From an uncultured Candidatus Poseidoniales archaeon (lineage in GTDB: Archaea; Thermoplasmatota; Poseidoniia; Poseidoniales; Poseidoniaceae), in assembly GCA_905181785.1 (NCBI GenBank), contig CAJIZC010000005.1, forward strand, positions 62,001 through 126,000: a stretch of DNA of 64,000 nucleotides, in the 5' to 3' direction. The position numbers and the translations under genes are program-made. Below the pieces are notes generated by a model. The model was not told the origin of the DNA and ran no database searches. It saw only the letters and a list, made by a program, of their open reading frames with translations. This document shows positions 17,500 through 27,292 of this stretch, piece after piece; positions within the stretch are counted from its first letter, which is position 1; the number at the start of each line of letters is the position of its first letter.

Positions 17500-19500
17500 C
17501 TATTCTTCTTTTGAGACCAATTCTGCTTCGAGGGATTGAGATGTTGCAGCTTGTGAATCTTCTTTCAGCGTGGTGAAATCAATGCCTGCCAAAGTGCCTT
17601 CTTCCTTGTCGCTGATCGCGCCGGTGACCATGAGGACCACGAAGAAGAGGGCAAAGAATCCAAGCAAGCCCAGCGCGAGCATGGTTGTTGAGATGCCCGA
17701 GGATGCTTCCTCTTGGGCTTCAAATGCACTTGCTGTGTCCATGAGCATGATGTTAGCAGAGATCAGAGGTGAGGATGCGTGCCCTCCGCTGTCATTTGCT
17801 TTGATGCCACGGAAAGAGATTGTATGGTTGCCTTCGACGTCAATTCCCGGCAAATGCTCGAGTTGGTGAATAATGTCGATGGCCGCCAAAGTACCAGAAG
17901 TGTCGCCAGGGGAGAAACTGTGGATGTTCGACCAATCGTCACGCAGGTGATTGCTTCGCCATTGAATGGTGTCCACATCGCCAAGAGCGGAATAGGAGAG
18001 GGCGTCACTTGGGAACATGTGGAAGCGGCTGTCCATTCCGGTTTCAGCAGTAATTGATACGTCGAGGGATGTATCGAATTCATAATCACGTTCTGCTGCT
18101 TCATAGACCGCCTCGAGTGCTCGAACTTCGCCGTGACCATAGACGTTGTTTTGACGGTTCTTGGGAAGGAGGTCTTCCGCACAAGGCTCGTTTGCAGCCA
18201 TGTAAACGCACAACCGGTAGGTGGACGTTTCCTGCATGATGTTCTTGATGTCAAACGGTGACAAGTCAGGGTTGGCTTGATACATCAACGCTGCAACCCC
18301 AGCAGCCCCGGGGGTGGCCATTGAAGTCCCTGACATGGCCGTGTATTGATCGCCAGAGTTGAAGGCGACCGACATGACGTTGCTGCCCACATAAGCGATG
18401 TTCGGCTTCACTCGTAGTTCTTCAGTAGGACCTTGACTGGAATAGACAGCGATGGCTGAATTTTTGTCAAGGGCACCGACGGTGATGGCGTCCTCTGCAG
18501 ATCCGGGTGTTCCGATTTGGGCCGAAACGCCGTTGTTACCTGCTGCGATAAAGATGGCAATACCCGCCGACATCATTTCATTGGCATAGCGGTTGACGCT
18601 GTCGTCTTCTGAAGAAGCCCATTCTGCAAGACCTGGGCCCCCAAGGCTCATCGATGCGCCGCGGATGTTGTACCTGTAGCGGTTCTCAACGGTCCATTCC
18701 ATACCTGCCATCACTGTTGCAAAGGAACCCGAACCACCTGCATCAAGCACCTTCACGCCAACAAGGAAGGCTTGTGGCGCCATCCCAATGTGCTCATAAT
18801 TTGGCGCACCTGTTCCGGCGGTCGTCCCCGCACAATGCGAGCCGTGTCCTTGATCGTCGTAAGGGAACACTTCAGTGCCGTTGGTGAGCGTTGGGTTGTT
18901 GACGGGGTCGTAGAAGGCAATGACCTTTGGATCGTCTGTTGAATTGTCGTCATCGAGGTCATCAAGACTGGCGTGTGCACCATCAATACCAGTATCGATG
19001 ATAGCAACGGCCGAACCGGCACCATCGTACCCTGTATCTGCCCAAACCGTATCAACGCCATGAAGGACTGCGGCATCACCGTTGGCGGTGGTTAAAATGC
19101 CATCCAGTTCAAGCATCACGACGCCAGGAAGGGCCGTTGCATCGAGGATGCGGTCGACTGGCACTCGGCCAGCGAGGGCGTCAATCCCTTCCAATGTCCA
19201 TTGGTGTTGGAAGTCGATTTCCCGTTCAAGCAGAGCAACCTCTGTTTCACCTGGCGTGTGATCGAAGTCGATGATAAGGGGAAGGGTGCCATCTTCGCTC
19301 AAAAAGATAGGATTGTCTTTGTGGAATTCAACCATGTCTCCGATTCCGTTTCCGTCTCGGTCCACGGTGGTTTCGACCCACCAACCTTGTTCTTCTGGTT
19401 CGCTCAGAGGGTCTGCTTCAACTGGCACAGCCATAGCCAAAGCAGGAAGGAGCAGCAAGCTCAAACAGAGCACAGATAGAGTGGATTGAACCTTGGACAT
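17500..19500 (-). CDS. Secreted, membrane-anchored subtilisin-like protease (S8)
   Basis: Signal peptide (MSKVQSTLSVLCLSLLLLPA), a propeptide-like region, then the S8 catalytic domain: Asp in AVAIIDTGIDGAH, His in GHGSHCAGTT, oxyanion Asn in IFIAAGNNGVS, and Ser in SGTSMATPGAAG. After about 130 further residues a membrane helix (MLALGLLGFFALFFVVLMV) and a 35-residue acidic cytosolic tail follow. So the protease faces outside. ATG 19500 has GAGG 7 bp upstream; the frame opens at 19542. It is transcribed divergently from the giant membrane protein at 19660. Confidence 0.93.
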   Translation of the reverse strand: MSKVQSTLSVLCLSLLLLPALAMAVPVEADPLSEPEEQGWWVETTVDRDGNGIGDMVEFHKDNPIFLSEDGTLPLIIDFDHTPGETEVALLEREIDFQHQWTLEGIDALAGRVPVDRILDATALPGVVMLELDGILTTANGDAAVLHGVDTVWADTGYDGAGSAVAIIDTGIDGAHASLDDLDDDNSTDDPKVIAFYDPVNNPTLTNGTEVFPYDDQGHGSHCAGTTAGTGAPNYEHIGMAPQAFLVGVKVLDAGGSGSFATVMAGMEWTVENRYRYNIRGASMSLGGPGLAEWASSEDDSVNRYANEMMSAGIAIFIAAGNNGVSAQIGTPGSAEDAITVGALDKNSAIAVYSSQGPTEELRVKPNIAYVGSNVMSVAFNSGDQYTAMSGTSMATPGAAGVAALMYQANPDLSPFDIKNIMQETSTYRLCVYMAANEPCAEDLLPKNRQNNVYGHGEVRALEAVYEAAERDYEFDTSLDVSITAETGMDSRFHMFPSDALSYSALGDVDTIQWRSNHLRDDWSNIHSFSPGDTSGTLAAIDIIHQLEHLPGIDVEGNHTISFRGIKANDSGGHASSPLISANIMLMDTASAFEAQEEASSGISTTMLALGLLGFFALFFVVLMVTGAISDKEEGTLAGIDFTTLKEDSQAATSQSLEAELVSKEE

Positions 19501-19626
19501 AGCGACGCCTCGATGTGAGACCACAGCGGGGTACTTTTTCAACCCATTGAGGAAATGACTGAATCAACGTCCACCATCTTCGCCCTTTGTAAAAAGGGTA
19601 AGGCTGGGCCAATAAACGGGTCAACG

Positions 19627-19634
19627 CTTTTATC
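19627..19634 (+). promoter_or_regulatory. TATA-like box before the 1355-residue membrane protein
   Basis: CTTTTATC is centred 29 bp before ATG 19660, with no ribosome site between. This fits a nearly leaderless archaeal transcript and is the reason for choosing 19660 over the upstream ATG 19555. Confidence 0.45.
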
Positions 19635-19659
19635 GAAAGAGGACTGGATTTCGTACTGT

Positions 19660-22600
19660 ATGGCGGCACCTCGACGAAACACCAACCCCATCCCTCAACC
19701 AACTCCCGGTTCAACAGCCGACGCTGGTACATCTTTGCTCCAACATGCACAACAGACTTCGCAGCCCATGCGCGTCAGAGCGCCGGGCACGGACATCGAT
19801 GACTCCGAGCGATCACTTATTCGATTCTCTCAAATTATTATGCTTGCAATCGCACTGGGCGCCATTTGGTTCAGTATTTACAACATCGCGTTCAGCGACG
19901 AAGGGACAAGCAACGCCGATTTCGCGGTTCTCTTTTTCGGAGGCATTCTATCGGCTGGTTTCGCCATTGGTTGGATTGAGGCTCAAAGTCGCTCAAACGG
20001 CCATCAACTCAGAGATGTCCAAGATTACATGCTCGGGATTGGGTTCTTTTTCGCCACGGTTGGTACGGTATGGGGCGCACGGTTTGTCCTCGGTTTGTTT
20101 GAAGGGGGCACTGTTTTTGGTTCGCAATCTACAGAAGATGGATGGTATCCGAACGGAAATGGAATCTATGTTCAAACAGCGGCGATCCTCCTGCTGATGG
20201 TTGTACAGTACAAACTTTTGCAACGGTACAAAGGCCAGACGAAGTTTGGCTGGGCAATCGCATCTTATGCACCAATGATCGTGTTGCTTGGCGCTGGAAT
20301 GAACATTTGGCTCAAGTGGTCTGAAGACGTCGTTAGTTATGAAATCGGAATTTCTCTGATCGTTCTGAGCGTGGCTGCAATGGAAATGGCATTGCGTTCC
20401 AACAATTCGATCAACCTCACCGTCATCGTCATCGCTTCAAGCATAGCGCCAATCTTGTTTGAGAGCGCTCATGATGTCGAAGCTGCCAAACAGGGTGGAG
20501 CTCTCTCTCTGCTTGTGTTCATCATTGCCATACAAGGGTATTATGCTTCGAAAAAGGAATTGAGAACTGACATCATTCAACGGGCCTCCCTCGTGTTGAT
20601 CGGCATCATTGTCCTCGCAATGCTTTTCGCCCGCTCCGATAACCTCTCTCTTATTCTTGGGCCCCTTACTCCAGACGCATTGGGTGGCTTAAGCCAGCAC
20701 TTCACGCTCATTGTTGCCCTCTGGTTAGCTGTTCTTGGCTTCTACTTCCCAGCCATGCTTGACCAACGTCTCCCTTGGATCCCGATTGGCTTGGCCTTTG
20801 CTCTGATGATCATACCAACCGATGAAAGCACAGTACCGTGGTTGGTTACCGTCGCAATCCTCCCCTACATGTTGCTGGTCTCAACGGCTACACGGCTTTG
20901 GGTGGCAAATGGAACCATGGCGATGGCAGCCGTATCTTACATTGTTGTGGACTTGGTGGCGAGCGCTCAAGACATCGCTCAAATTGACACCTATGGGACA
21001 GTTGGGTTGCACCTTGTAATCCCGATCGCATTGATTGCTGTCTCTGAATTAGCCAATCGGCGTGGGAAAATCGACATTCAGATACACATGCTGGTCATCG
21101 GGTGCATTGCTCTATCCCGTGCGGTGCTGTTTGCCGAGGAATGGTACATGCCTTGGTTTTTCATCGTTTACTTGCTGTACCTTGCCCGCACGGGCTTGGA
21201 TGGAATTGGAGAGGGTGCATCCCTTGAGCGTCGTTGGAAGGCAACGCTTGGCGTGTTGCTTGCGAATTCGGTTATGATTGCCTTGGTTGCCTTGGGCCGT
21301 TTGGAAGTCCCTGAACAATTGATCTTTGGAGGGTACAGTTTCCACGTATTCGCCGCAGGTGCAATCTCATACTTCCTATTGCTTTCTGGCCGCAACAAGG
21401 AATTCGACCTCGGCATGACTTTGGCTTGGTCCGGCAGCACCGCCAGCGGCGCTCCGAAGTACGACCCAGAGACGGAGACTTGGAAGGAAACTAAACTTGA
21501 TGATGATGCAATGATCGAATGGAGCACCACACACAGTTGGAGCCCACTTGCTCGCAGTTCGTTGATCATCCCTTTCATCATGATGACGGCGGGTATTTTC
21601 ATAGCAAATGGGATTGAATCAGAAGAACAGATTAGAGGTTTTGTTTCAAAACCGGTAGGCATTCTTCTTTTAGCCTTGCCAATTTCTTGCTTGGTTTGGG
21701 AAATTCTTGATTTGAAAACCATCACCTCGAGATCAAGAGCGACCGCAGTGTGGATTCTTTTCGGCATGGGACTTGGACCTTCAGTTTTTATCAACCTCCT
21801 TCGCGAAGAAATGCTTGGTATGAGCCAGTACGCTGGCAAGTTCATTTTACCGGCTGCAATTCTGCTTGATCTCACCCTCTTAGCTGCGCCGCTTGTCGTT
21901 GCTTGGGCAATCGAACGCCGTGGGCTCGACAAAGCCGGCATCTCCGCTCCTGCGGATCTCGCCGCTATGATTGGGTTGATTGGTATCGCTTGCCTTGACA
22001 CTACAGGTGGCTTACTGATGATCCCAATGCTGGCTCTCGTCACGTACCAATCGGTGCGATACGGCCACAGTTTGGCGTTGATTCTGGCACCCTTAGCATT
22101 GGTTCTCACCAACAACATCTGGTTGGATCTCCAAGGCTTTGGCTGGAAGTTGTCAGAGACCTTCCCCTCGTGGGGCCTTGATGAGCGGTCGATGTTCTAC
22201 AGCCTTGGCCTTTCTCGGCTCAGCGGGGTCTTGGTCGTCTTGCAAATGTCTTACATTTTGATGGCTCAATTCTCAAAGAAGGAAAATAAGCACCAAAAGG
22301 CATTGCCTTGGCTGGGTGCCTGGGTCTGGATGGCCATTGGACTGATGGCTTGCTTCCCTGGCATGGACTGGTTCTTATGGATGCCATTGTTCTTCACCGG
22401 AGCCCTCATGCTCAACGCTTGGTTCAACGGCCAAGTCCAATATTTACCTGTGCTTGGATTTGCTCAGTTTATTTCCCTGATCATCGCTATTGGAGGCCAA
22501 TCTTGGGGCAACAGTGAGTTGGAGATTGTTTCTTGGGCGGCGTTGCTTACGGGCGCTACCGCTCTTGGGTTTTCTGTTTTGCACGAGAGTGACATTTTGT

Positions 22601-23727
22601 ACAAGAATTTCAAGGAAGTCCAAAATCTGGAAAACAGCACCTCCGTATTCATCCACCCCGAAACAATCGAGCAACGCCAAGAGTTGAATGAACAATTCCA
22701 GTTGGTGGGCTACCTCGGCCTGACGTTGAGCTTCACTGTTCTTTTGGGTATTGGTACGATGGTGGGCGCTTTGATGCTCACGAAACAGGTGGCAACCAAG
22801 GGCCAATACAACATCATTTTGTTGGCACCGCTTGCCCACAGCCTCGCCTTCTATAATTTCTTGATGCAGGCAGACGTTCTCCATTCCGATCTCAATCTTT
22901 CGCTTGTTGGAGGCCTGTTAATCGCTGAAGGCTTTGCTTTGACCTACGGCTCGATTAAGAACGATGCAATCTATGATTACGCTGGATTTGACTGGCTAAA
23001 TGATAATGCCTTCTTCGAATTCACAGACCGAATGGGCATGATCGGGGTTGGAACCATCATTGCAGGGATTTTCTTCCTCATCAACAACCCAGATTGGGAC
23101 ACCCTCACTTATGGGTTGACAACCGTGGTGTTGATTGGCGTCGGGATCCAAGGTTACAGCGACGACTATGATGCACGATGGCGCCGTGTGTTTGGTGGTT
23201 ACGGCTCGATCTTTACAGCGTTCATCACTGCGTTCACCCTTGATGGGTTAATGCAAAACGTGAGCATTATGGGCGCCGCGATCGTTGCAATGGGTTGGTT
23301 GTTCATGAACAGCAGTCGCTTAGGCGACACAAATGAACTCTACATCCCAGATCCGAATGCGGTTCAACCGGTGATGGCGAGCGAACAACCTGCGCAACTT
23401 GCCCCTCAAGAAAAATCACAGCCAGAACCTGCAGCCGCCCCTGCATCAAAGGAGGCTGTTGAACTGGTTGAAGAAATTGAACTGGTTGTTCCAAAATCAA
23501 CGGGCCAAACCGCACCAAAGAAGGAGAACCTTCCTTTGCAGATTCCTCAGCCAGTGCTCGCTGTTAAAGAGCGAGTGAAGACCCGCCATGGATTTGAGAT
23601 TGAATTGCCTGATGACATGTTTAACACCATCTTGTCGTCCATTGACTTGACGCCGCATGAAGGGTACAAGCCAGTCGTTTCGTTTGGCCCCAGAGGAGAA
23701 ATTGTTCTGGAATTTGAGGCGATTTAA
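19660..23727 (+). CDS. Giant polytopic membrane protein (1355 residues)
   Basis: I recognise no named function. After a polar N-terminus of about 45 residues come more than thirty hydrophobic helices in almost unbroken series to about residue 1240, resembling in architecture, though not provably in descent, the DUF2339 class of many-helix proteins. A Pro/Ala/Glu-rich linker (QPEPAAAPASKEAVELVEEI) follows, then a last folded piece of about 55 residues beginning at KTRHGFEIELPDD and ending EIVLEFEAI. It lies between two subtilase genes, one divergent, one convergent, touching the latter with no spacer. A role in envelope biogenesis or transport is only a guess. Confidence 0.75.
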   Translation: MAAPRRNTNPIPQPTPGSTADAGTSLLQHAQQTSQPMRVRAPGTDIDDSERSLIRFSQIIMLAIALGAIWFSIYNIAFSDEGTSNADFAVLFFGGILSAGFAIGWIEAQSRSNGHQLRDVQDYMLGIGFFFATVGTVWGARFVLGLFEGGTVFGSQSTEDGWYPNGNGIYVQTAAILLLMVVQYKLLQRYKGQTKFGWAIASYAPMIVLLGAGMNIWLKWSEDVVSYEIGISLIVLSVAAMEMALRSNNSINLTVIVIASSIAPILFESAHDVEAAKQGGALSLLVFIIAIQGYYASKKELRTDIIQRASLVLIGIIVLAMLFARSDNLSLILGPLTPDALGGLSQHFTLIVALWLAVLGFYFPAMLDQRLPWIPIGLAFALMIIPTDESTVPWLVTVAILPYMLLVSTATRLWVANGTMAMAAVSYIVVDLVASAQDIAQIDTYGTVGLHLVIPIALIAVSELANRRGKIDIQIHMLVIGCIALSRAVLFAEEWYMPWFFIVYLLYLARTGLDGIGEGASLERRWKATLGVLLANSVMIALVALGRLEVPEQLIFGGYSFHVFAAGAISYFLLLSGRNKEFDLGMTLAWSGSTASGAPKYDPETETWKETKLDDDAMIEWSTTHSWSPLARSSLIIPFIMMTAGIFIANGIESEEQIRGFVSKPVGILLLALPISCLVWEILDLKTITSRSRATAVWILFGMGLGPSVFINLLREEMLGMSQYAGKFILPAAILLDLTLLAAPLVVAWAIERRGLDKAGISAPADLAAMIGLIGIACLDTTGGLLMIPMLALVTYQSVRYGHSLALILAPLALVLTNNIWLDLQGFGWKLSETFPSWGLDERSMFYSLGLSRLSGVLVVLQMSYILMAQFSKKENKHQKALPWLGAWVWMAIGLMACFPGMDWFLWMPLFFTGALMLNAWFNGQVQYLPVLGFAQFISLIIAIGGQSWGNSELEIVSWAALLTGATALGFSVLHESDILYKNFKEVQNLENSTSVFIHPETIEQRQELNEQFQLVGYLGLTLSFTVLLGIGTMVGALMLTKQVATKGQYNIILLAPLAHSLAFYNFLMQADVLHSDLNLSLVGGLLIAEGFALTYGSIKNDAIYDYAGFDWLNDNAFFEFTDRMGMIGVGTIIAGIFFLINNPDWDTLTYGLTTVVLIGVGIQGYSDDYDARWRRVFGGYGSIFTAFITAFTLDGLMQNVSIMGAAIVAMGWLFMNSSRLGDTNELYIPDPNAVQPVMASEQPAQLAPQEKSQPEPAAAPASKEAVELVEEIELVVPKSTGQTAPKKENLPLQIPQPVLAVKERVKTRHGFEIELPDDMFNTILSSIDLTPHEGYKPVVSFGPRGEIVLEFEAI

Positions 23728-25095
23728 TCAGTCTTTGAATCGGGTGCCTTCGGTACCCGTCACGTGGGCCTGTGCTGGCAACGACGGGAAGGCTGCCCAA
23801 TAGGACTCTCTTAATTGTTGATTGACATCCATGCATGCAACTACGTCCCCGGGGCGGTCTGGCAGTGGTTCACTGCCGTTGAGGTGCTTAATGATCGGTT
23901 GAATGTTGGATAGATTCACCAGCCCCCAGCCGGTTTGTGTGCAGGGTGCGACGGGTGAAATTGGCATGGTTCCCGAAGTCGGATCCCAGCCGAGGTCCGG
24001 GTACCATGCTGAACGGTTGAGCGCTTCACGAACCTCTGCGTTCGAGACAGTGAATGCATTTCCGTCTCCATCGGTCCCGTTGACGAGTTGCTTCGAACGT
24101 GCGTCGGGTGCAGCACCTGATGAAGCATCATTGAACTCGTCCCGAAGCGCCTCCAGAACAAAGGAAAGAATGCCTGCTGTGCGAGGGGTTGCGAAGGATG
24201 TGCCTGAAGTTTCATGGTAGCCATCGGTGTCTTCATGGTTCGGCAACAACTGTGTCCAATCTGCGGAGATGTCAGGGTATGAACCCGACATGATCTCCTT
24301 TTGGTCGTCGCCCTCTTCAGCGTAACCAGCGATGCCAATCGACCATGGTGGACCTGCAGTGGCGTCTTGGATGGCAGGGGATGGGCTGTTGTCTGCAGCA
24401 CCGGTGTGTATTTTCCCGAACTCAACAACAGCTGATTCCGTCGCCCGTTCGATGCCTGGAACAGGCACTGACCCGGGCGCCCCGAATGAAGTGGTGATGA
24501 TGTCAACAAGAGGTTGATCCGCCGCAGATTGTACAGCCTCTGAGGAAAAACCTTCAACGAAGAAAATGATGGCGTTTGGATTTGCGTTCAAAACCGCTCC
24601 AGTCACAGCGGAGCCGTGACCGTCGTTAGGGTCGTCCAGGATCAGAATATCGCTGTCGCCATCTGGAGAACTGCCGATGATTTTGGTACCCGGGAAGTAA
24701 ACGATGTCGCTTGCAGTAAGGGTGTCCCAACATTCGCTTTTGTCCGCTTCATAGCGTTCTTGCCATGTGCCTTCAAAGGTCAAGGTACACACCTTGTTGA
24801 CGCCAAGACCATCCTGAATCCATTGAGGATAGGTCTCATTGGTGCGGTAATGATCGTGATACACATTGATCCCAGTGTCAATTGGTGCGACAACAGAAAA
24901 CGCTCGCCAATCATCGCCTTGTGGCGTCGTTTGTGCAGTTGTCTGCGAAGCGGGGGATTCGTTCAACATTGCCAAAACTGTAGCAAAAGAAACGACTAGA
25001 ATCGTCGCTAAACTGAGGGCCATCAACTGCTTAGCCCCCATCGACTTTGCGCTTAATTCGCTGACCAAAAGCACAGCCTCCTCAGTTCCTGCCAT
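23728..25095 (-). CDS. Subtilisin-like serine protease (S8), N-terminally anchored
   Basis: An N-terminal hydrophobic helix (LSLATILVVSFATVLAML) acts as signal or anchor. The S8 triad is Asp in VVAPIDTGINVYHDHY, His in NDGHGSAVTGAVL and Ser in SGTSFATPRTAG, with Asn in GAADNSPSP as oxyanion residue. The catalytic domain is divergent and interrupted by long loops, one with two cysteines (NKVCTL and SECWDT). There is no C-terminal anchor. Start 25095 has GGAGGG 6 bp upstream; the frame opens at 25101. It is convergent with, and abuts, the giant membrane protein. Substrate unknown. Confidence 0.87.
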   Translation of the reverse strand: MAGTEEAVLLVSELSAKSMGAKQLMALSLATILVVSFATVLAMLNESPASQTTAQTTPQGDDWRAFSVVAPIDTGINVYHDHYRTNETYPQWIQDGLGVNKVCTLTFEGTWQERYEADKSECWDTLTASDIVYFPGTKIIGSSPDGDSDILILDDPNDGHGSAVTGAVLNANPNAIIFFVEGFSSEAVQSAADQPLVDIITTSFGAPGSVPVPGIERATESAVVEFGKIHTGAADNSPSPAIQDATAGPPWSIGIAGYAEEGDDQKEIMSGSYPDISADWTQLLPNHEDTDGYHETSGTSFATPRTAGILSFVLEALRDEFNDASSGAAPDARSKQLVNGTDGDGNAFTVSNAEVREALNRSAWYPDLGWDPTSGTMPISPVAPCTQTGWGLVNLSNIQPIIKHLNGSEPLPDRPGDVVACMDVNQQLRESYWAAFPSLPAQAHVTGTEGTRFKD

Positions 25096-25166
25096 GAACA
25101 TCCCTCCACATCAGTGCCTCAAGAACCCTGCGCCCCATTGAAGAACCGCCACCTTGTGGCCGTTCT

Positions 25167-25709
25167 ATGAGCAAAGCCGGAGAACGCTTGGTTTGGATTG
25201 ATCTTGAAATGACTGGCCTGGACGTCACCCGCGAATCGATCATCGAAATTGCCACGGTCATCACAGACGGCGAACTGAATATTCTTGCTCAAGGCCCAAA
25301 CTTGGCCATCAAGGTGGACGATTCACTGTTGGCCGAGATGGATGAATGGAACACCAGCCATCACACCTCAAGCGGCCTCGTGGACCGTGTGAAGCACAAC
25401 AGTGTCAGCCTCGAAGAAGCAGAACAGCAGACCCTTGAGTTTGTTCAAGAATGGGTGCCCGCTGGCGTTGCGCCACTGTGCGGAAACAGCGTTTGGAACG
25501 ACAAAAAATTCATGGAAAAGGAAATGCCAAACCTCGTCGAACACCTGCACTATCGAATGATTGATGTTTCCACGGTCAAAGAATTGGCCCGCAGATGGTA
25601 TCCAGAAGTGAAGCGATATGAGAAAAAAGGCGCTCACCTGGCCCTTGATGACATCCTCGAATCGATTGAGGAACTGCGCCACTTCCGTTCTCGAGTGTTC
25701 AAGGATTGA
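25167..25709 (+). CDS. orn: Oligoribonuclease (DEDDh 3'-5' exonuclease)
   Basis: Degrades short RNA oligomers of two to five nucleotides to mononucleotides. Catalytic residues of the DEDD family are visible: Asp12 and Glu14 in WIDLEMTGLD, Asp in GNSVWNDKKFM, and His and Asp in AHLALDDI. At 180 residues it is full length and looks very like the proteobacterial and mitochondrial enzyme. Most archaea use other nanoRNases, so transfer is likely. It stands alone, with a convergent neighbour 3 bp downstream. Confidence 0.93.
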   Translation: MSKAGERLVWIDLEMTGLDVTRESIIEIATVITDGELNILAQGPNLAIKVDDSLLAEMDEWNTSHHTSSGLVDRVKHNSVSLEEAEQQTLEFVQEWVPAGVAPLCGNSVWNDKKFMEKEMPNLVEHLHYRMIDVSTVKELARRWYPEVKRYEKKGAHLALDDILESIEELRHFRSRVFKD

Positions 25710-25712
25710 AGT

Positions 25713-26588
25713 TCAAACCCGCCATGTGGCGTCGCTTGGATTCACGCCTTTGTGAAGTGACATAATTTGAGCCACAACCGCAACTGCAATTTCTTCGGGC
25801 GATTCAGCTCCAATGTTGACGCCAATGGGGCATATCACTTGATCAAGAACCTCTTGTTTGACACCCTGATTCAAAGCAGCCTGTTCAAAGGCCTGCCATT
25901 TTGATCGGCTCCCAATCACACCAACTCGAGGCGACAATCGGCCATCAAGAGGGGCGTTCTGATCCTGTAACGCAGCCAGAAGGCCCAACAAGCGAGTTTG
26001 ATCTTCGGCCCAATCATGACCAAGCAGCAAAACATCCGAGTACCGACTGAGCGTCATTGCGTCGTGATGTTCGACAAAAGAAGATGCTTCCATGTGAAAG
26101 TGATCTTTGGCCTGAGGGAACAGGTTTGCGTTGCAAAATTCTTCACGGGTATCGTGAATGGAATGCGACCATCCAAGCGCCTCAAGGGCCGGAGCAATTG
26201 CTTGGGCGCAGTGGCCTCCTCCAATCAGCAACACGTGTGGCATTGGAACAAGAACCTCCATACTGAGGGTAACGCGCCCCCCACATAGGGAATCTAACGC
26301 CGTTACTTCATAGCCCTTCGCACCCTTATTCAAACCGAATGTGTGCACTTCACCAGCAGGCAAGTTATGCTTGCTAAGCAGCAAGGCGCTTCGCTTCAGC
26401 ACTGTCATTTCAAGACCAGCCCCCCCAACCGTACCGACCCATTCCTCATCCAAAGAGCGCATGGCAAGTCGAGCGCCTGCCTTGCCTGGAACGCTTCCAG
26501 AAGTATCGATGACGCTTGCCAAGACGACCTTGTGGCCCGCCTCGAGTTGAGCCAATGCCCAAGCGAGAACGGTTGCTGTCATATTCAT
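25713..26588 (-). CDS. XdhC/CoxI-family molybdenum cofactor insertion chaperone
   Basis: XdhC proteins bind the molybdenum cofactor, take part in its sulfuration and insert it into xanthine oxidase-family enzymes. The N-terminal signature ASVIDTSGSVPGKAGARL and the Rossmann-type second domain (HVLLIGGGHCAQAIAPALEALG) are present; 291 residues is normal. The neighbouring MocA-like gene on the same strand, 44 bp away, makes the matching cofactor, so both probably serve the hydroxylase at 11-16 kb. TATA-like GGTATGTG lies about 23 bp before the start; ATG 26588 or 26582 are both possible. Confidence 0.88.
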   Translation of the reverse strand: MNMTATVLAWALAQLEAGHKVVLASVIDTSGSVPGKAGARLAMRSLDEEWVGTVGGAGLEMTVLKRSALLLSKHNLPAGEVHTFGLNKGAKGYEVTALDSLCGGRVTLSMEVLVPMPHVLLIGGGHCAQAIAPALEALGWSHSIHDTREEFCNANLFPQAKDHFHMEASSFVEHHDAMTLSRYSDVLLLGHDWAEDQTRLLGLLAALQDQNAPLDGRLSPRVGVIGSRSKWQAFEQAALNQGVKQEVLDQVICPIGVNIGAESPEEIAVAVVAQIMSLHKGVNPSDATWRV

Positions 26589-26632
26589 CGCTTGAAGCGC
26601 TTACACATACCCTTTGCCCTTGTGCTCGGTGC

Positions 26633-27220
26633 TTATTCAAGCAACACAGATTCAAGGCCCAGCAAAGCGTCTAAATCTTCAGGAGCGTCGATGTTAAGCC
26701 CAATGTGCGGGCAGGAACCTTGCACAAGTTGCGGCGCAATGAGGTCTCGAAGAGGTGTCTGGGGTGGCGCAGCGAGCACAGCCTCAATGTCGGGGTCATG
26801 AAGGAGCAAGGGATGGCCGGATCGGCCCTCATACGCCAGCGTTGAGGTGGCGGCTTGCCCCATGAGCAAGCGAGCATCGTTCGAAGTCCAACCCGGGCGG
26901 TCAACTGGGGCGATGACGACGCGCCTTGGCATGCGTCCCTTGTCCCCCATAAGCGACATGATGCCGCATTGAACACTCCCTGTACGCCCTTGTTCCGGCT
27001 TCTTGTTCACAACCACCGTCGCATCCACGGCCTTTGTCATGATTTCAAACAGCAGAGACTGGCGAGTGACGACGACGATTGGGGTGCAGCCTGCTTGTTG
27101 CAAACGTCGCACTGCAAGACCGACGAGGGTTGTCGGGCCAATGGGGACCAGTGCTTTTGGTTGACCCAACCGGCTGCTTGCCCCAGCGGCGAGAACAAGC
27201 GCTGGGCATCCCCGGACCAT
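26633..27220 (-). CDS. MobA/MocA-like molybdenum cofactor nucleotidyltransferase
   Basis: Nucleotidyltransferase of the GT-A fold. The N-terminal LVLAAGASSRLGQPKAL is the nucleotide-binding motif, followed by GRTGSVQCGI, the metal-binding APVDRPG and SGHPLLL. These suit MocA, which adds CMP to molybdopterin, the cofactor form used by xanthine oxidase-family enzymes in bacteria. A different NTP transferase activity cannot be excluded from sequence. It is upstream of XdhC and likely co-transcribed. Confidence 0.82.
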   Translation of the reverse strand: MVRGCPALVLAAGASSRLGQPKALVPIGPTTLVGLAVRRLQQAGCTPIVVVTRQSLLFEIMTKAVDATVVVNKKPEQGRTGSVQCGIMSLMGDKGRMPRRVVIAPVDRPGWTSNDARLLMGQAATSTLAYEGRSGHPLLLHDPDIEAVLAAPPQTPLRDLIAPQLVQGSCPHIGLNIDAPEDLDALLGLESVLLE

Positions 27221-27263
27221 GGTGAGGGCTTAGATTGGGGTGTCAAGGCCTTTTCGATTTTCC

Positions 27264-27272
27264 TTGAAATAC
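27264..27272 (+). promoter_or_regulatory. TATA-like box for the unknown gene at 27293
   Basis: TGAAATACA is centred 25 bp upstream of ATG 27293 and no ribosome site follows, so a leaderless message is likely. Confidence 0.45.
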
Positions 27273-27292
27273 ACTGACCGTTCTTTGCCTGT

